Assembly: GCA_963833585.1 (NCBI GenBank)
Contig: CAWHYF010000005.1
Coordinates: 992,001 to 1,056,000 of the forward strand
Length of the DNA: 64,000 bases
Source of the DNA: Bog-756 sp963833585
GTDB taxonomy: Bacteria > Actinomycetota > Acidimicrobiia > Acidimicrobiales > RAAP-2
Reading direction: 5' to 3'
The notes below the pieces were generated by a model. The model saw nothing but the letters and a program-made list of their open reading frames with translations. It was not told the DNA's origin and did no database searches. Made by a program: the position numbers and the translations under genes. This document shows, one piece after another, positions 51,077-59,413 of the stretch. Numbering within the stretch: the stretch's first letter is position 1; each line of letters begins with the position of its first letter.

Positions 51077-51169
51077 CCACGCCTGATCCTTGACGGATCG
51101 ATAACGGCTGATCTTGGACACGGTAACGCCTGATCTCTGTCGTAATAACGGCTGATCCTTGACACTCCG
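51077..51169 (+). repeat. Four iterons at the left IS end
   Basis: Units beginning at about 51077, 51102, 51124 and 51146 follow the pattern TAACGGCTGATCCTTGACAC with variation (first unit CCACGCCTGATCCTTGACGG; third TAACGCCTGATCTCTGTCG), at 22-25 bp spacing. Likely transposase-binding sites. The last unit lies just before the transposase promoter region, so transposase could autoregulate. Confidence 0.8.
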
Positions 51170-51213
51170 GCCCCATCAGCCTCCGCTGTTTGCAGCGAGA
51201 GGAGGTGGGCCGA

Positions 51214-52398
51214 GTGTTCATGGAGCTGAGCAAGGTGCAACAGCGTTACGACGCCGTCCTAGGCGTCATTCGAGATGGCCTCACCGTCACCGAGGTGGCC
51301 GAGGCCTATGGCGTGAGCCGACAGAGTGTCTATTCGTGGCTGAAACGCTATGAGGATGGTGGACTGGAGGCGCTGGCCGAGCAGTCCCACCGGCCGAGAT
51401 CGTGCCCCCACCAGATCGCTCCGGTGATCGAGGCCCGCATCCTCGAGATGCGACGACAACACCCGAGATGGGGCCCCATCCGGCTGGTCCACCAACTGGA
51501 GCGGGAACGGAAGAAGGACGTCCCCTCCCACATGGCCGTCTATCGGGCCCTGGTCCGCCATGACCTGATCGAGCCCAAGTCCATGCGGAAGAAGCTCCCC
51601 ACCTACAAACGCTGGGAACGGGGACGGCCCATGGAGCTCTGGCAGATGGACGTGGTGGGCGGCGTCCTCTTGGAGGACGGCACGGAGTGCAAGGTGCTCA
51701 CCGGGGTGGACGACCACTCCCGGTTCTGTGTCTGCGCCGGCATCATGGTCCGGGCCACCGCCCGACCGGTCTGTGGCTTCTTCGGGCAGGCCCTGGAGCA
51801 CCATGGGGTGCCCGAGGAGATCCTCACCGACAACGGGAAGGTCTTCACCAACCGATTTGGCCTGAAGCCCACCGAGGTGCTCTTCGACAAGATCTGCCGG
51901 GAGAACGGGATCAAGCACCGCCTCACCGCCCCGGCGTCCCCCACGACCACGGGGAAAGTAGAGCGGTTCCACCGGACCTTCCGACAGGAGTTCCTGGCCG
52001 GGCAGATCTTCCCCAGCCTGCGCCTCGCCCAGAAGGCTCTCGATACCTGGGTCGAGGAGTACAACAAGGACCGACCCCACCAGAGCCTCGGAATGCTGAC
52101 CCCGGCCGAGCGTTTCTATGTGGGGCGCGACGAGGACTCCCCGATGCCACCGCTCGATCTGAGCCGACTCCGAGAGGATCGCTCAGGTGACGACTGGGTC
52201 TCCCGGACCGTCTCCACAGTGGGCACCATCTCGGTGTCCAACCAAGTGCTCAGCGCAGGCAAGCACCGGAGCGGCGAGATCGTCGATGTCCGGGTGACCG
52301 AGAAACTCCTCGAGGTCTGGTCAGGCAACGAACTGATCAAGACCGTGCTGCGCACATCGAAGGGGGTGGTGCGGAAGAAGCGAGCCGAAGTCCACTAG
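51214..52398 (+). CDS. IS481-family transposase
   Basis: 394-residue DDE transposase. N-terminal helix-turn-helix (TVTEVAEAYGVSRQSVYSWL), HTH_29/32-like arm, then the rve catalytic core with D in ELWQMDVVGGVLL, D in EEILTDNGKVFTNRFG and E in TTGKVERFHRTFRQEF. The DDE triad is complete. A C-terminal beta-rich extension (VSNQVLSAGKHRSGEIVDVR) is typical of actinobacterial IS481 members. The GTG at 51214 has AGGAGG 8 nt upstream and is preferred over TTG 51190 and ATG 51220. Confidence 0.93.
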   Translation: MFMELSKVQQRYDAVLGVIRDGLTVTEVAEAYGVSRQSVYSWLKRYEDGGLEALAEQSHRPRSCPHQIAPVIEARILEMRRQHPRWGPIRLVHQLERERKKDVPSHMAVYRALVRHDLIEPKSMRKKLPTYKRWERGRPMELWQMDVVGGVLLEDGTECKVLTGVDDHSRFCVCAGIMVRATARPVCGFFGQALEHHGVPEEILTDNGKVFTNRFGLKPTEVLFDKICRENGIKHRLTAPASPTTTGKVERFHRTFRQEFLAGQIFPSLRLAQKALDTWVEEYNKDRPHQSLGMLTPAERFYVGRDEDSPMPPLDLSRLREDRSGDDWVSRTVSTVGTISVSNQVLSAGKHRSGEIVDVRVTEKLLEVWSGNELIKTVLRTSKGVVRKKRAEVH

Positions 52399-52409
52399 AA
52401 ATATTGAAT

Positions 52410-52458
52410 CGGAGTGTCAATCTTCAACCGTTACGGATCTGACAAGCATCACCCGTTA
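52410..52458 (-). repeat. Two iterons at the right IS end
   Basis: Read on the reverse strand, TAACGGGTGATGCTTGTCAG (from 52458) and TAACGGTTGAAGATTGACAC (from 52433) match the left-end units at 25-bp spacing. The right end therefore has two units against four on the left, an asymmetric arrangement. Confidence 0.8.
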
Positions 52459-52465
52459 CTGCACA

Positions 52466-52479
52466 GGCGCACCAGTCAG
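52466..52479 (+). repeat. Right 14-bp direct repeat of the IS element
   Basis: Second copy of GGCGCACCAGTCAG. Here it has no tRNA upstream, which shows that the left copy is the original tRNA end and that this copy was made on insertion. Confidence 0.9.
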
Positions 52480-52600
52480 AATGCAATGCGCCTCTTGGCC
52501 AAGGCGCTCGCACCCATCCCGCCCCGACCAGAGTGAGGGCTCGAGCCGAACTGGTCCGGGCTGGGTTGGTGACCGTCCAGTAATGGAGGAGGCTGTCCAC

Positions 52601-53359
52601 ATGTCCGATCCTCCCGATCCAGTGCCTCCGGCTCGCCGACCCGCGCTTCCCCCCGATCAGGTCGGTCTTCTCGAGGGACTCGCGACAACTCGAACCATCC
52701 GCCGTTATACAAAGGAGCCGGTTCCGGAGGCGGCGCTGCGGGTCATGCTCTTTTCGGCCACCAGAGCGCCGAGCGGATCCAATCGTCAGCCGTTTCGATT
52801 CATCGTGCTCACTGACGGTCCAAGAGCAAAGACGGCCAAACGCATTGTTGCCGAAGGGGCCAAGCAACTCTGGGGCGCCAAGCGGGGTGCCGACGGCTAC
52901 GACCAGGGCAGTGGTGCGGACAGCTCATCTCCGAAGGCTCGCATGGCCCGCACCATGCAGCATTATGTGGAGAGGTTTCCGGACGTTCCGGTGCTCGTGC
53001 TCCCCTGCTTGATTCGCTACCGAGCACCCACACCGATGGAAGGCGCCTCGATCTACCCGGCCTGTCAGAACCTCCTTCTGTCAGCCCGTGCCCTTGGGTA
53101 CGGTGGCGCCTTCACAGGAATGCACCACCCCGTCGAATCCGAGCTGCGCCAACTCCTCGGCATCCCAGACGATGTCTTCTTGGCTGGAACCATCACGATA
53201 GGCAAACCAGCGGGACGACACGGTCCGGTGCGGCGCCGGCCACTCTCCGAGCTGGTGTACTCCGACCACTGGGGAGCCCCGCCGGACTGGGCCACGGATC
53301 CTGAGGGCACGCAGTACACCTCGGCGGGGCCACCAACCAACGTTGGCGGTCGCCCGTAG
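52601..53359 (+). CDS. Nitroreductase-family FMN oxidoreductase
   Basis: 252-residue nitroreductase-like protein. N-terminal FMN-binding block TTRTIRRYTKEPVPEAALRV, then FSATRAPSGSNRQPFRFIVL (the RAPSGSNRQP phosphate contact), and the C-terminal ACQNLLLSARALGYGGAFTG and LLGIPDDVFLAGTITIGKPA. The ATG at 52601 has GGAGGA 10 nt upstream. Codon use is less GC-extreme than in neighbouring housekeeping genes, and it lies just beyond the IS element, which fits acquired DNA. Substrate unknown. Confidence 0.9.
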   Translation: MSDPPDPVPPARRPALPPDQVGLLEGLATTRTIRRYTKEPVPEAALRVMLFSATRAPSGSNRQPFRFIVLTDGPRAKTAKRIVAEGAKQLWGAKRGADGYDQGSGADSSSPKARMARTMQHYVERFPDVPVLVLPCLIRYRAPTPMEGASIYPACQNLLLSARALGYGGAFTGMHHPVESELRQLLGIPDDVFLAGTITIGKPAGRHGPVRRRPLSELVYSDHWGAPPDWATDPEGTQYTSAGPPTNVGGRP

Positions 53360-53671
53360 GGGATGGACCTCCCTCATCAGGGCCAGTGGCGGCCTACGGA
53401 GGTGAGCGCCTCACGAATCTCCTTCGCAGGGTCTCGGGCCCCGCGCCAGGTCTGTCGGCGCGGCTGCCCACCTTGGGGCCGGCGGCAGCCCGCCGGCCTG
53501 AGGAGCGACCGTCCCCGTTCCCTGGCGTCAGGCCGTCGGCTGCCCGACTCGGCGCCGTCGGCCGGTCACCTTGGTCGAGTCTCGGGAGTTCGTTGTACCG
53601 TCATGGTCGGTCCGGCCCGGGGACCGTGTCACCAGGTTCCGGGTCCGGTGGCAGAGAGGACGACGTCATCC
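53360..53671. other. Gene-free stretch before the phosphoesterase
   Basis: 312 bp without a supported gene. The phosphoesterase frame is open throughout, but its translation (Arg/Pro/Ser-rich, no signal peptide) is not family sequence. No repeat or clear promoter was recognised. Confidence 0.5.
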
Positions 53672-55246
53672 ATGGCTTCCCCAGACCGGTCGCAGGCGCT
53701 CGACCACATCGTCGTGGTCCTGTTCGAGAACCGCTCCCTCGACAACGTGCTCGGACACCTCTACGGACCCGAGGACGGGAAGACCTTCGACGGCGTCATC
53801 GGCAAGGACCTGACCAACCCCATTCCGTCGTGGGCCGAGCACGGTGCCGACCAGAAGGTGGTTCACTACACCGTCGCCACCGACATGGACTCTCCCGACC
53901 CAGACTCAGGGGAGGAGTACTTCCATACCAACACGCAGCTCTTCAACAGCCTCGACGAACAGAACCGGGGCAAGATCGGCGACGCGGCGACCGCTCCCTG
54001 GAACGTGCCCCCGCCCGGGTCGACACCCACGATGGACGGGTTCGTCACCGACTACATCAGCACCTTCACCGGCGAGGTCGGTCGACAGCCCACCCCCGCC
54101 GAGTACGCCCACATCATGACCGGGTACACCCCCGAGCAGCTCCCGGTGCTGAACGGCATCGCCCGGGACTTCGGAGTCTTCGACCACTGGTTCTGCGAGG
54201 TCCCGTCGCAGACCTTCATGAACCGCTCCTTCTGGACGGCAGCCACCTCGTCGGGCATCGTCGTCAACTCCCCGGTGAAGAAGTGGTTCACCGAGAACGA
54301 CGCCGAGACCCTGTTCGAGCGGATGGAGGCGCACGGCAAGACCTGGAAGGTCTATGTGATGGAGCCCATGCCGGTGTCGCTCACCGGTCTCGTCCACTAC
54401 CCCCGGCTGAAGCACCGCCTAGCCACCCACTTCGTGCCGTTCGCCGAGTTCGAGCGGGACGCGGCGGACGGCACCCTCCCCGACTTCTCGCTCATCGAGC
54501 CCAACATGCTGGCCGGGCATGGGGACTACCACCCGGCCATGGGTCGATCGTTCCGGGCCAACATGGACGTGGAGGTGGACGGTCCGTCGTCCGTGCTCGC
54601 CGGGGAGGCCTTCTTGGTCAGGGTGTACGACGCCTACCGGTCGGCCACGTCAGAGGCAGGGACCAACGTCTGGAACACGGCCCTCCTGATCGGCTGGGAC
54701 GAGCCGGGTGGGACCTACGACCACGTGCCCCCCGGTCCGGTGCCCCCGCCCGACCCGGCCGCACCGCCCGGCGAGTGCGGCTTCGCCTTCGACCGCTCGG
54801 GCTATCGGGTCCCGGCCGTCATCGTGTCACCCTGGGTGGAGTCCGGTGCCGTCTACAACGAGGAGTACCGCCACACGTCACTGATCGCCACACTCCGCAA
54901 GGTCTGGGGACTGGGGGACACCTTCACCCAACGGGACGCCGCAGCCCGCCCCTTCGACCACGTCTTCTCCCTCGAGTCGCCCCGTGACCCGCAGACCTGG
55001 GCCACCATCACGGCCCTACCGGTGCCCGGCTGGATGAGCGACCACGCCATCGTGAGCCAGGGCCTGAGCACCCTCGGGAAGGGCATCGGCCACGGTCTCA
55101 TCGCCCGGGCCAGGGAGCTGGCCGTCAAGCTCCCCACGGGCCTCGACGATCCCCACGCCACGCTGACACCCCGTCTCATCGTCGGCGGCATCAAAGAGGT
55201 GGCGGCGCACTTCTTCCCGCTGCTGGCCCACCAGGAACGCGACTGA
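53672..55246 (+). CDS. Phospholipase C/acid-phosphatase-like phosphoesterase (PF04185 type)
   Basis: 524-residue member of the phosphoesterase family that includes bacterial phospholipase C and AcpA. The opening motif DHIVVVLFENRSLDNVLGHL carries the metal-binding E-N pair, with HWFCEVPSQTFMNRSFWTAA, TALLIGWDEPGGTYDHVPPG and SGYRVPAVIVSPWVESGAVY (with EEYRHTSLIATLRKVWGLGD) as further family blocks. Related enzymes are usually Tat-exported; from the chosen ATG no signal peptide is present, and the upstream in-frame sequence does not offer one, so a cytosolic or unconventional location is suggested. Start could also be ATG 53603. Confidence 0.88.
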   Translation: MASPDRSQALDHIVVVLFENRSLDNVLGHLYGPEDGKTFDGVIGKDLTNPIPSWAEHGADQKVVHYTVATDMDSPDPDSGEEYFHTNTQLFNSLDEQNRGKIGDAATAPWNVPPPGSTPTMDGFVTDYISTFTGEVGRQPTPAEYAHIMTGYTPEQLPVLNGIARDFGVFDHWFCEVPSQTFMNRSFWTAATSSGIVVNSPVKKWFTENDAETLFERMEAHGKTWKVYVMEPMPVSLTGLVHYPRLKHRLATHFVPFAEFERDAADGTLPDFSLIEPNMLAGHGDYHPAMGRSFRANMDVEVDGPSSVLAGEAFLVRVYDAYRSATSEAGTNVWNTALLIGWDEPGGTYDHVPPGPVPPPDPAAPPGECGFAFDRSGYRVPAVIVSPWVESGAVYNEEYRHTSLIATLRKVWGLGDTFTQRDAAARPFDHVFSLESPRDPQTWATITALPVPGWMSDHAIVSQGLSTLGKGIGHGLIARARELAVKLPTGLDDPHATLTPRLIVGGIKEVAAHFFPLLAHQERD

Positions 55247-55249
55247 CTG

Positions 55250-55777
55250 TCAGCCGGACGCCAACTCCCAGCAGTACCGGAAGGCGCCTCGCAGCTCGGG
55301 GCGGTGGGTCGGAAGCTTGCGCACCAGGAAATGTGGATCTCCTGGACCGACCGGTGCGTAGTCGATGCCGAGTGGACCGGCGGCCTCGAAGCCGAACCGT
55401 CGGTAGTACTCGGGCGATCCGAGCAGAACCAGGAGCGGCTCTCCGATCTGTTCGGCTCGACGAAGCACCTCGCCCATGAGGGCTGACCCGATGCCCTCGC
55501 CCTGGCGGTGAGGAGCAACGGCCAACGGGGCCACTCCGGCGACCTCGCGTCCCCCGAGCCGCCCGTAGGCTCCGAGAACATGGCCGACAACCTGTCCGTC
55601 GTCGGTCGCAACCAGGTCCAGCCCCGTCACGGCCGCATCGAGCCGCCATGTGTCGAGGACGATGTCGATCTCCCCCTGACCATCGCGACCTGGGCTTGAG
55701 AAGGCCTCCCGGACCACACCCACTATTGCCTCCCGATCACCAGGACGGGTCGGCCTGATCAACCAGCTTGTCGTCAT
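55250..55777 (-). CDS. GNAT-family N-acetyltransferase
   Basis: 175-residue acetyltransferase. Acetyl-CoA-binding motif A is visible as APLAVAPHRQGEGIGSALMG (Q/RxxGxG/A), followed by VLLGSPEYYRRFGFEAAGPL, a pattern of the YhbS-type N-acetyltransferases. Convergent with the phosphoesterase, with only 3 nt between stops. Substrate unknown. Confidence 0.9.
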   Translation of the reverse strand: MTTSWLIRPTRPGDREAIVGVVREAFSSPGRDGQGEIDIVLDTWRLDAAVTGLDLVATDDGQVVGHVLGAYGRLGGREVAGVAPLAVAPHRQGEGIGSALMGEVLRRAEQIGEPLLVLLGSPEYYRRFGFEAAGPLGIDYAPVGPGDPHFLVRKLPTHRPELRGAFRYCWELASG

Positions 55778-55920
55778 AGATCCCCCACCCAGTGACGGTT
55801 GGTCGCCCTCGGGAGGCTAGTGCTGGTCAGCGGGTGGGGCAGCCTCGAGGTGTTCGAGTTCGGCCTGAGGTCGGCGACGGCCGGGCGGGCTACGTGCGAG
55901 TGAGGTGCCAGAATGGACAC

Positions 55921-56373
55921 GTGCCGAGTTGGGGCGACCTTGAACACGCGGCTCCCGAGCTCGCCGTCTTCGGCGGGAAACGCCTGAGCACCGCGCCGGC
56001 CTACCTGGCAACCCTTCGGGGCGCGGCCACACCTCGAGTCCACCCCGTCTCGCCGATCATCGGCAGCGGACACCTCTTCGTGTTCATGGAGCCGACCTCG
56101 CCCAAGGGTTTCGACTTGCGCCACCGGACCTGGTACTCACTCCACAACGGGGTGGCCGACACCTTCGGGACCGGAGGCGAGTTCTGGGTCAGCGGCCAGG
56201 GCACAGTGATCGACGACCCGGAGCTCCGCGGCGTCGCCATCGCAGCAGCCACCTACCGGCCCGAGGATCGCTACGTCCTGTTCGAGTTGGGGGTCAGCGA
56301 AGCCCGCTCCAACGGTTACGGAGACGTGCCTCTCCCGGATCCCACGAGATGGGTGTCGCTCAAGCCTGAATGA
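55921..56373 (+). CDS. Pyridoxamine 5'-phosphate oxidase-like (FMN-binding split barrel) protein
   Basis: 150-residue small split-barrel protein: LATLRGAATPRVHPVSPIIG (the strand carrying the Pro-Arg-Val pattern), GHLFVFMEPTSPKGFDLRHR, GGEFWVSGQGTVIDDPELRG and YVLFELGVSEA. Such proteins bind FMN, F420 or heme; the cofactor is not evident. GTG 55921 begins the family-like part (VPSWGDLEHAAPELA); the frame to 55792 is an Arg/Gly-rich read-through. Confidence 0.78.
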   Translation: MPSWGDLEHAAPELAVFGGKRLSTAPAYLATLRGAATPRVHPVSPIIGSGHLFVFMEPTSPKGFDLRHRTWYSLHNGVADTFGTGGEFWVSGQGTVIDDPELRGVAIAAATYRPEDRYVLFELGVSEARSNGYGDVPLPDPTRWVSLKPE

Positions 56374-56490
56374 GGCCAATCACTCCCCGGAGGGACCCCG
56401 ATCCCAGCCGCTCATCCTCACGAATTCACCCGAAGGCGGTTCCACTGACCCCGGGGGCCCACCACACCTCGTACCACCAAGCCCGTTCCT

Positions 56491-56835
56491 TCAGCCGGTC
56501 CAGTCGACCAACACCTCGGGGGGCGGGCCTTCCGGTGGAACGCCCAGGTCGACGCCGGTCACATCCTTGACTCGGCCCAGGAACCAAGTGTTGAAGTCGT
56601 TGCTGATGGTGGCGAGGTCCGTGAACGCTCTGCCGATGTCGGGCGCCTCGAACCACACCAACATGAAACTTCCCATTGGGGTCTCCTGCAGAGCCCATGT
56701 CTCCCGGGTAACGCCGGACGTCGTCTGCAGCGCCTCGAACCCCTTCCGCCGCTCACCCAGGCAGGCGGCCGCGAAGTCCCTGCCTTCTTGCTCCTTGCCG
56801 GGAAGGATCGGGAACGCGCCATTGAACACAGCCAT
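56491..56835 (-). CDS. Small hypothetical protein, dimeric alpha/beta-barrel (ABM-like)
   Basis: 114 residues: MAVFNGAFPILPGKEQEGRD, then RRKGFEALQTTSGVTRETWA, PMGSFMLVWFEAPDIGRAFT. The layout (short beta strands, conserved GKE, late WF-x-APD) is that of ferredoxin-like ABM/DUF6176-type proteins. Function unknown; often associated with oxidoreductases. Confidence 0.65.
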   Translation of the reverse strand: MAVFNGAFPILPGKEQEGRDFAAACLGERRKGFEALQTTSGVTRETWALQETPMGSFMLVWFEAPDIGRAFTDLATISNDFNTWFLGRVKDVTGVDLGVPPEGPPPEVLVDWTG

Positions 56836-56854
56836 CGGCTCTTCTCCTTATTTC

Positions 56855-56878
56855 GTCCCGCCGTCCCGCCGTCCCGCC
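56855..56878. repeat. Three tandem copies of GTCCCGCC
   Basis: Perfect 8-bp unit repeated three times in the leader of the small ABM-like gene, about 20-40 nt upstream of its start. A possible slippage site; no known function. Confidence 0.8.
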
Positions 56879-56997
56879 GAAGACGGTATCAGCGTCTCCC
56901 GACCAGCGCCTGAAGGCCGCGAGACCCCGAAACCGGGATGGGTAGGCCCCCATCAGCAGCACTCGCCGGGGATCGGCCCGGCCACCCAAGGCGCCGG

Positions 56998-58194
56998 TCA
57001 GCTCACGTCGTGAGTGCTCAATCGCCGCAGCGAAGCGCCGGCGCCCTCCCGTACCAGGGGAATCAACTCCTTGCCGAACTCGATGGCGTCGGGGACCGGG
57101 TCGAATCCCTTGAGGAGCAGCGTGGTGATCCCCAGGTCGCAGTAACGGAGCATGGCCTCGGCCACCTGCTCCGGCGTGCCGACCAGTGCCGTCGAATTCC
57201 CCGCCGCCCCGGTCAGATTGGCCACCTTCATCCACAGTCGTTCATCGTGGACCTCGCGTTCCGCCGACATCTCGATGAGGCGTTTGCGGCCGATCGAGGT
57301 GGTACCCCCGGTGTCCCGTCCGACGGAGAGCGTGGCGTTGCTCTTGCCCCCGAGACCAAGGTACGCCTCCTCGTTGCCGGCCATCCGTTGCTTGGCCAGC
57401 TCGATGCGCTCGGCCGTCAGCTTGGCGATCCCCTCAGCCTTCTCCCACGCATCGTCCTCGGTGTCGGCGATGATCGGGCGCAGCGAGATGCTGTACCGGA
57501 GCTTTCTTCCGGCTCGCTCCGCCACCGAGTCGATGGACGCCATCCGCTGGGCCACGGCCGCCCGTGGCTCGCCCCAGAAGGCGTAGACGTCGGCGTTCAC
57601 GGCTCCGACTTCGATCGCGGCGGGTGAGGCCCCGGCGAAGTAGAGGGGAATCCCGCCCGGTGTCACCGGCTTGACCGAGCTGAAGGCGCCTTCATAGCGA
57701 AAGTACTCCCCGTCGTAGTCGAACGGAGCGCCCTCCTCCCAGATCCTTCGGACGATCGACATGACCTCACCGGTGCGCCGGTAGCGGGCATCGTGGGCGA
57801 CGAAGTCGCCTTCCCGGTGCTGGTCAGCCTCGTCGCCGCCGGTGATGAAGTGGATGGCGATCCGGCCGCCCCCGGTGAGGTGGTCCAAGGTGGCGGCTTT
57901 CCGTGCCAGCAGAGCCGGCTGGACGAATCCGGGACGGTGGGCCACCAGTACCTTGAGGCGCTCGGTGTGGTGGAGCACCGACGCGGCCACGGCCCAGCCT
58001 TCGGGCGCGACGGCCCCGTAGCCCACCAGCACTCGGTCGAAACCGGCGCTTTCGTGGGCCCGGGAGATGTCGACCAGGTACCCCGGATCGATGACTGGCC
58101 CATCCATCCAATCCACCACCGGGCCGTCGACCAGGGGACCCTTGATCTCCGAGGCGTCCCTCGTTCCGACCATCCCGATGATTTCGACCGACAT
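56998..58194 (-). CDS. FMN-dependent luciferase-like monooxygenase, alkanesulfonate (SsuD) type
   Basis: 398-residue LLM flavin monooxygenase. Blocks typical of the SsuD/NtaA side of the family: VLVAHRPGFVQPALLARKAA, LTGGGRIAIHFITGGDEADQ, YRRTGEVMSIVRRIWEEGAP, YFAGASPAAIEVGAVNADVY, LVGTPEQVAEAMLRYCDLGI. These enzymes release sulfite from sulfonates with FMNH2. Its divergent neighbours are methionine-synthesis genes, so a sulfur-scavenging role is likely but unproved. ATG 58194 (MSVEIIGMVGTRD) is chosen over the longer frame to 58371. Confidence 0.87.
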   Translation of the reverse strand: MSVEIIGMVGTRDASEIKGPLVDGPVVDWMDGPVIDPGYLVDISRAHESAGFDRVLVGYGAVAPEGWAVAASVLHHTERLKVLVAHRPGFVQPALLARKAATLDHLTGGGRIAIHFITGGDEADQHREGDFVAHDARYRRTGEVMSIVRRIWEEGAPFDYDGEYFRYEGAFSSVKPVTPGGIPLYFAGASPAAIEVGAVNADVYAFWGEPRAAVAQRMASIDSVAERAGRKLRYSISLRPIIADTEDDAWEKAEGIAKLTAERIELAKQRMAGNEEAYLGLGGKSNATLSVGRDTGGTTSIGRKRLIEMSAEREVHDERLWMKVANLTGAAGNSTALVGTPEQVAEAMLRYCDLGITTLLLKGFDPVPDAIEFGKELIPLVREGAGASLRRLSTHDVS

Positions 58195-58438
58195 GGCGAT
58201 TGATCCCTTCGTATGGCCGTAGCCCCGGATGGCCCACGACCAGCCGGCCAGCCGGCTCCGGTGGAGCGCGGTGAACGGAGGGTCGGTGGGATCGCTGATC
58301 TGTTGCGCTAAGGATCGGCACCAACCGGGTGCTTCTGAAGCGGGATCTGCTCTGACTGCCGCCCCGGCCACCCCGCCCGGACCAGTTCGGACCGAGCAGC
58401 CCCCTCAGGGAGACACTGGTATCTGCCGATAGAGAGCC

Positions 58439-59410
58439 ATGGTCGTACTGTCAATCGGGTCACCGGAGGCTCCCGTCTCGGCGGCCCCCGGCCGGGAGGG
58501 ATCGGGTTGGACCTGCGCCCTGGTCAACAACATGCCCGACGGTGCCTTCGAGGAGACCGAGGGGCAGTTCGTAGAGCTCCTCAACGCCGGATCTGGTCGT
58601 CAGCCCCTCCGGGTGCGGCTGTTCACCCTGCCCGGTATTCCCCGCCGTGCCGCGATCAGCGGCCGGATCGCCGCCAGCTACTCTCCCCTCGAGGAACTGG
58701 AACGCCATCCACCGGACGTGCTGATTGTCACCGGGGCCAACCCGGTCGAGCGCCGGATCCAGGACGAGCCGTACTGGACCGACCTGGCGTGGTTGCTGTC
58801 CTGGGCCAGCGAGCACGTGTCGACCATGCTCCTGTCGTGCATGTCGGCCCATGCTGCCCTCGCGGTCTTCGACGGCATCGAGCGCCTCCCGCTGGCCACC
58901 AAGTGCACCGGGGTCTTCGTCCAGCAGACCGACCCGGGCAGCCCGCTCGCCGAGGGTCTGGGTCGGTCGATCCCACTCCCCCACTCGCGGCGGAACAACG
59001 TCCCCATCGCCACGATGCGCGCCGCCGGCTACGACCTCCCGCTGTACTCGGGCGAGGCCGGCTGGAGTGTCGCCACCCGGACGGTTCGCCGCTCGGCGGT
59101 GGTCCTCATGCAGGCCCATCCCGAATACGGTGCCACCAGCCTGCTGCGTGAATACCAGCGCGACGCCCGCCGATTCGTGCTCGGGGAGCGGGACGAGCTG
59201 CCGGTCCTCCCCCTGCGGTGCGCTTCGCGCCGCGACTGGGGTGACCTCGTGGAGTTGCAGCGACGGATCCTGGACGGGGATCGTCGTCCGGGTCTCATCG
59301 AGTCCTTCCCGTTCCGGGCCGTTGGAAACCGGGCTCGACGGCCGTGGCAGAGGGGCGCCAACCGGCTCTACGCCAACTGGCTGGCGACCGCCCCGATCAA
59401 GGGCCACTGA
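58439..59410 (+). CDS. Short MetA-type homoserine O-acyltransferase (HTS family)
   Basis: 323-residue protein aligned by eye with MetA: WTCALVNNMPDGAFEETEGQ, PDVLIVTGANPVERRIQDEP, the nucleophile region TMLLSCMSAHAALAVFDGIE (Cys), PLPHSRRNNVP and the catalytic His-Glu in VLMQAHPEYGATSL. All catalytic residues of the family are present, so it should acylate homoserine, although the acyl donor (acetyl or succinyl) is not evident. It differs from E. coli MetA in its N-terminus and linker. Followed 3 nt later by MetY, which fits O-acylhomoserine sulfhydrylation. Confidence 0.85.
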   Translation: MVVLSIGSPEAPVSAAPGREGSGWTCALVNNMPDGAFEETEGQFVELLNAGSGRQPLRVRLFTLPGIPRRAAISGRIAASYSPLEELERHPPDVLIVTGANPVERRIQDEPYWTDLAWLLSWASEHVSTMLLSCMSAHAALAVFDGIERLPLATKCTGVFVQQTDPGSPLAEGLGRSIPLPHSRRNNVPIATMRAAGYDLPLYSGEAGWSVATRTVRRSAVVLMQAHPEYGATSLLREYQRDARRFVLGERDELPVLPLRCASRRDWGDLVELQRRILDGDRRPGLIESFPFRAVGNRARRPWQRGANRLYANWLATAPIKGH

Positions 59411-59413
59411 CTC

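Larger units (their letters stand above)
51070..52465 (+). mobile_element. IS481-type insertion sequence with multi-iteron ends
   Basis: 1396-bp element bounded by a 14-bp direct repeat. Both ends start TGT and share an imperfect inverted repeat of about 55 bp (left from 51070, right read inward from 52465): common parts are TGAT-CTTG, GATC, TAACGG-TGA and GACAC. Inside is a single DDE transposase gene that looks intact. The element is inserted directly behind tRNA-Lys without destroying it. IS481-family membership comes from the transposase (HTH plus rve DDE domain) and the single-ORF organisation; a 14-bp duplication is at the long end for that family. Confidence 0.88.

Noticed and set aside
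51056..52479. Integrative element with attL/attR at tRNA-Lys
   Set aside because: No integrase is present; the DDE transposase and TGT ends next to the repeats identify an IS with a target duplication.
58318..58332. GCACC-loop-GGTGC hairpin upstream of the MetA/MetY genes, considered as part of a SAM riboswitch
   Set aside because: The conserved GGCAACC/GGTGCNAA cores, kink-turn and P1 closing stem of SAM-I or SAM-IV could not be found on either strand.
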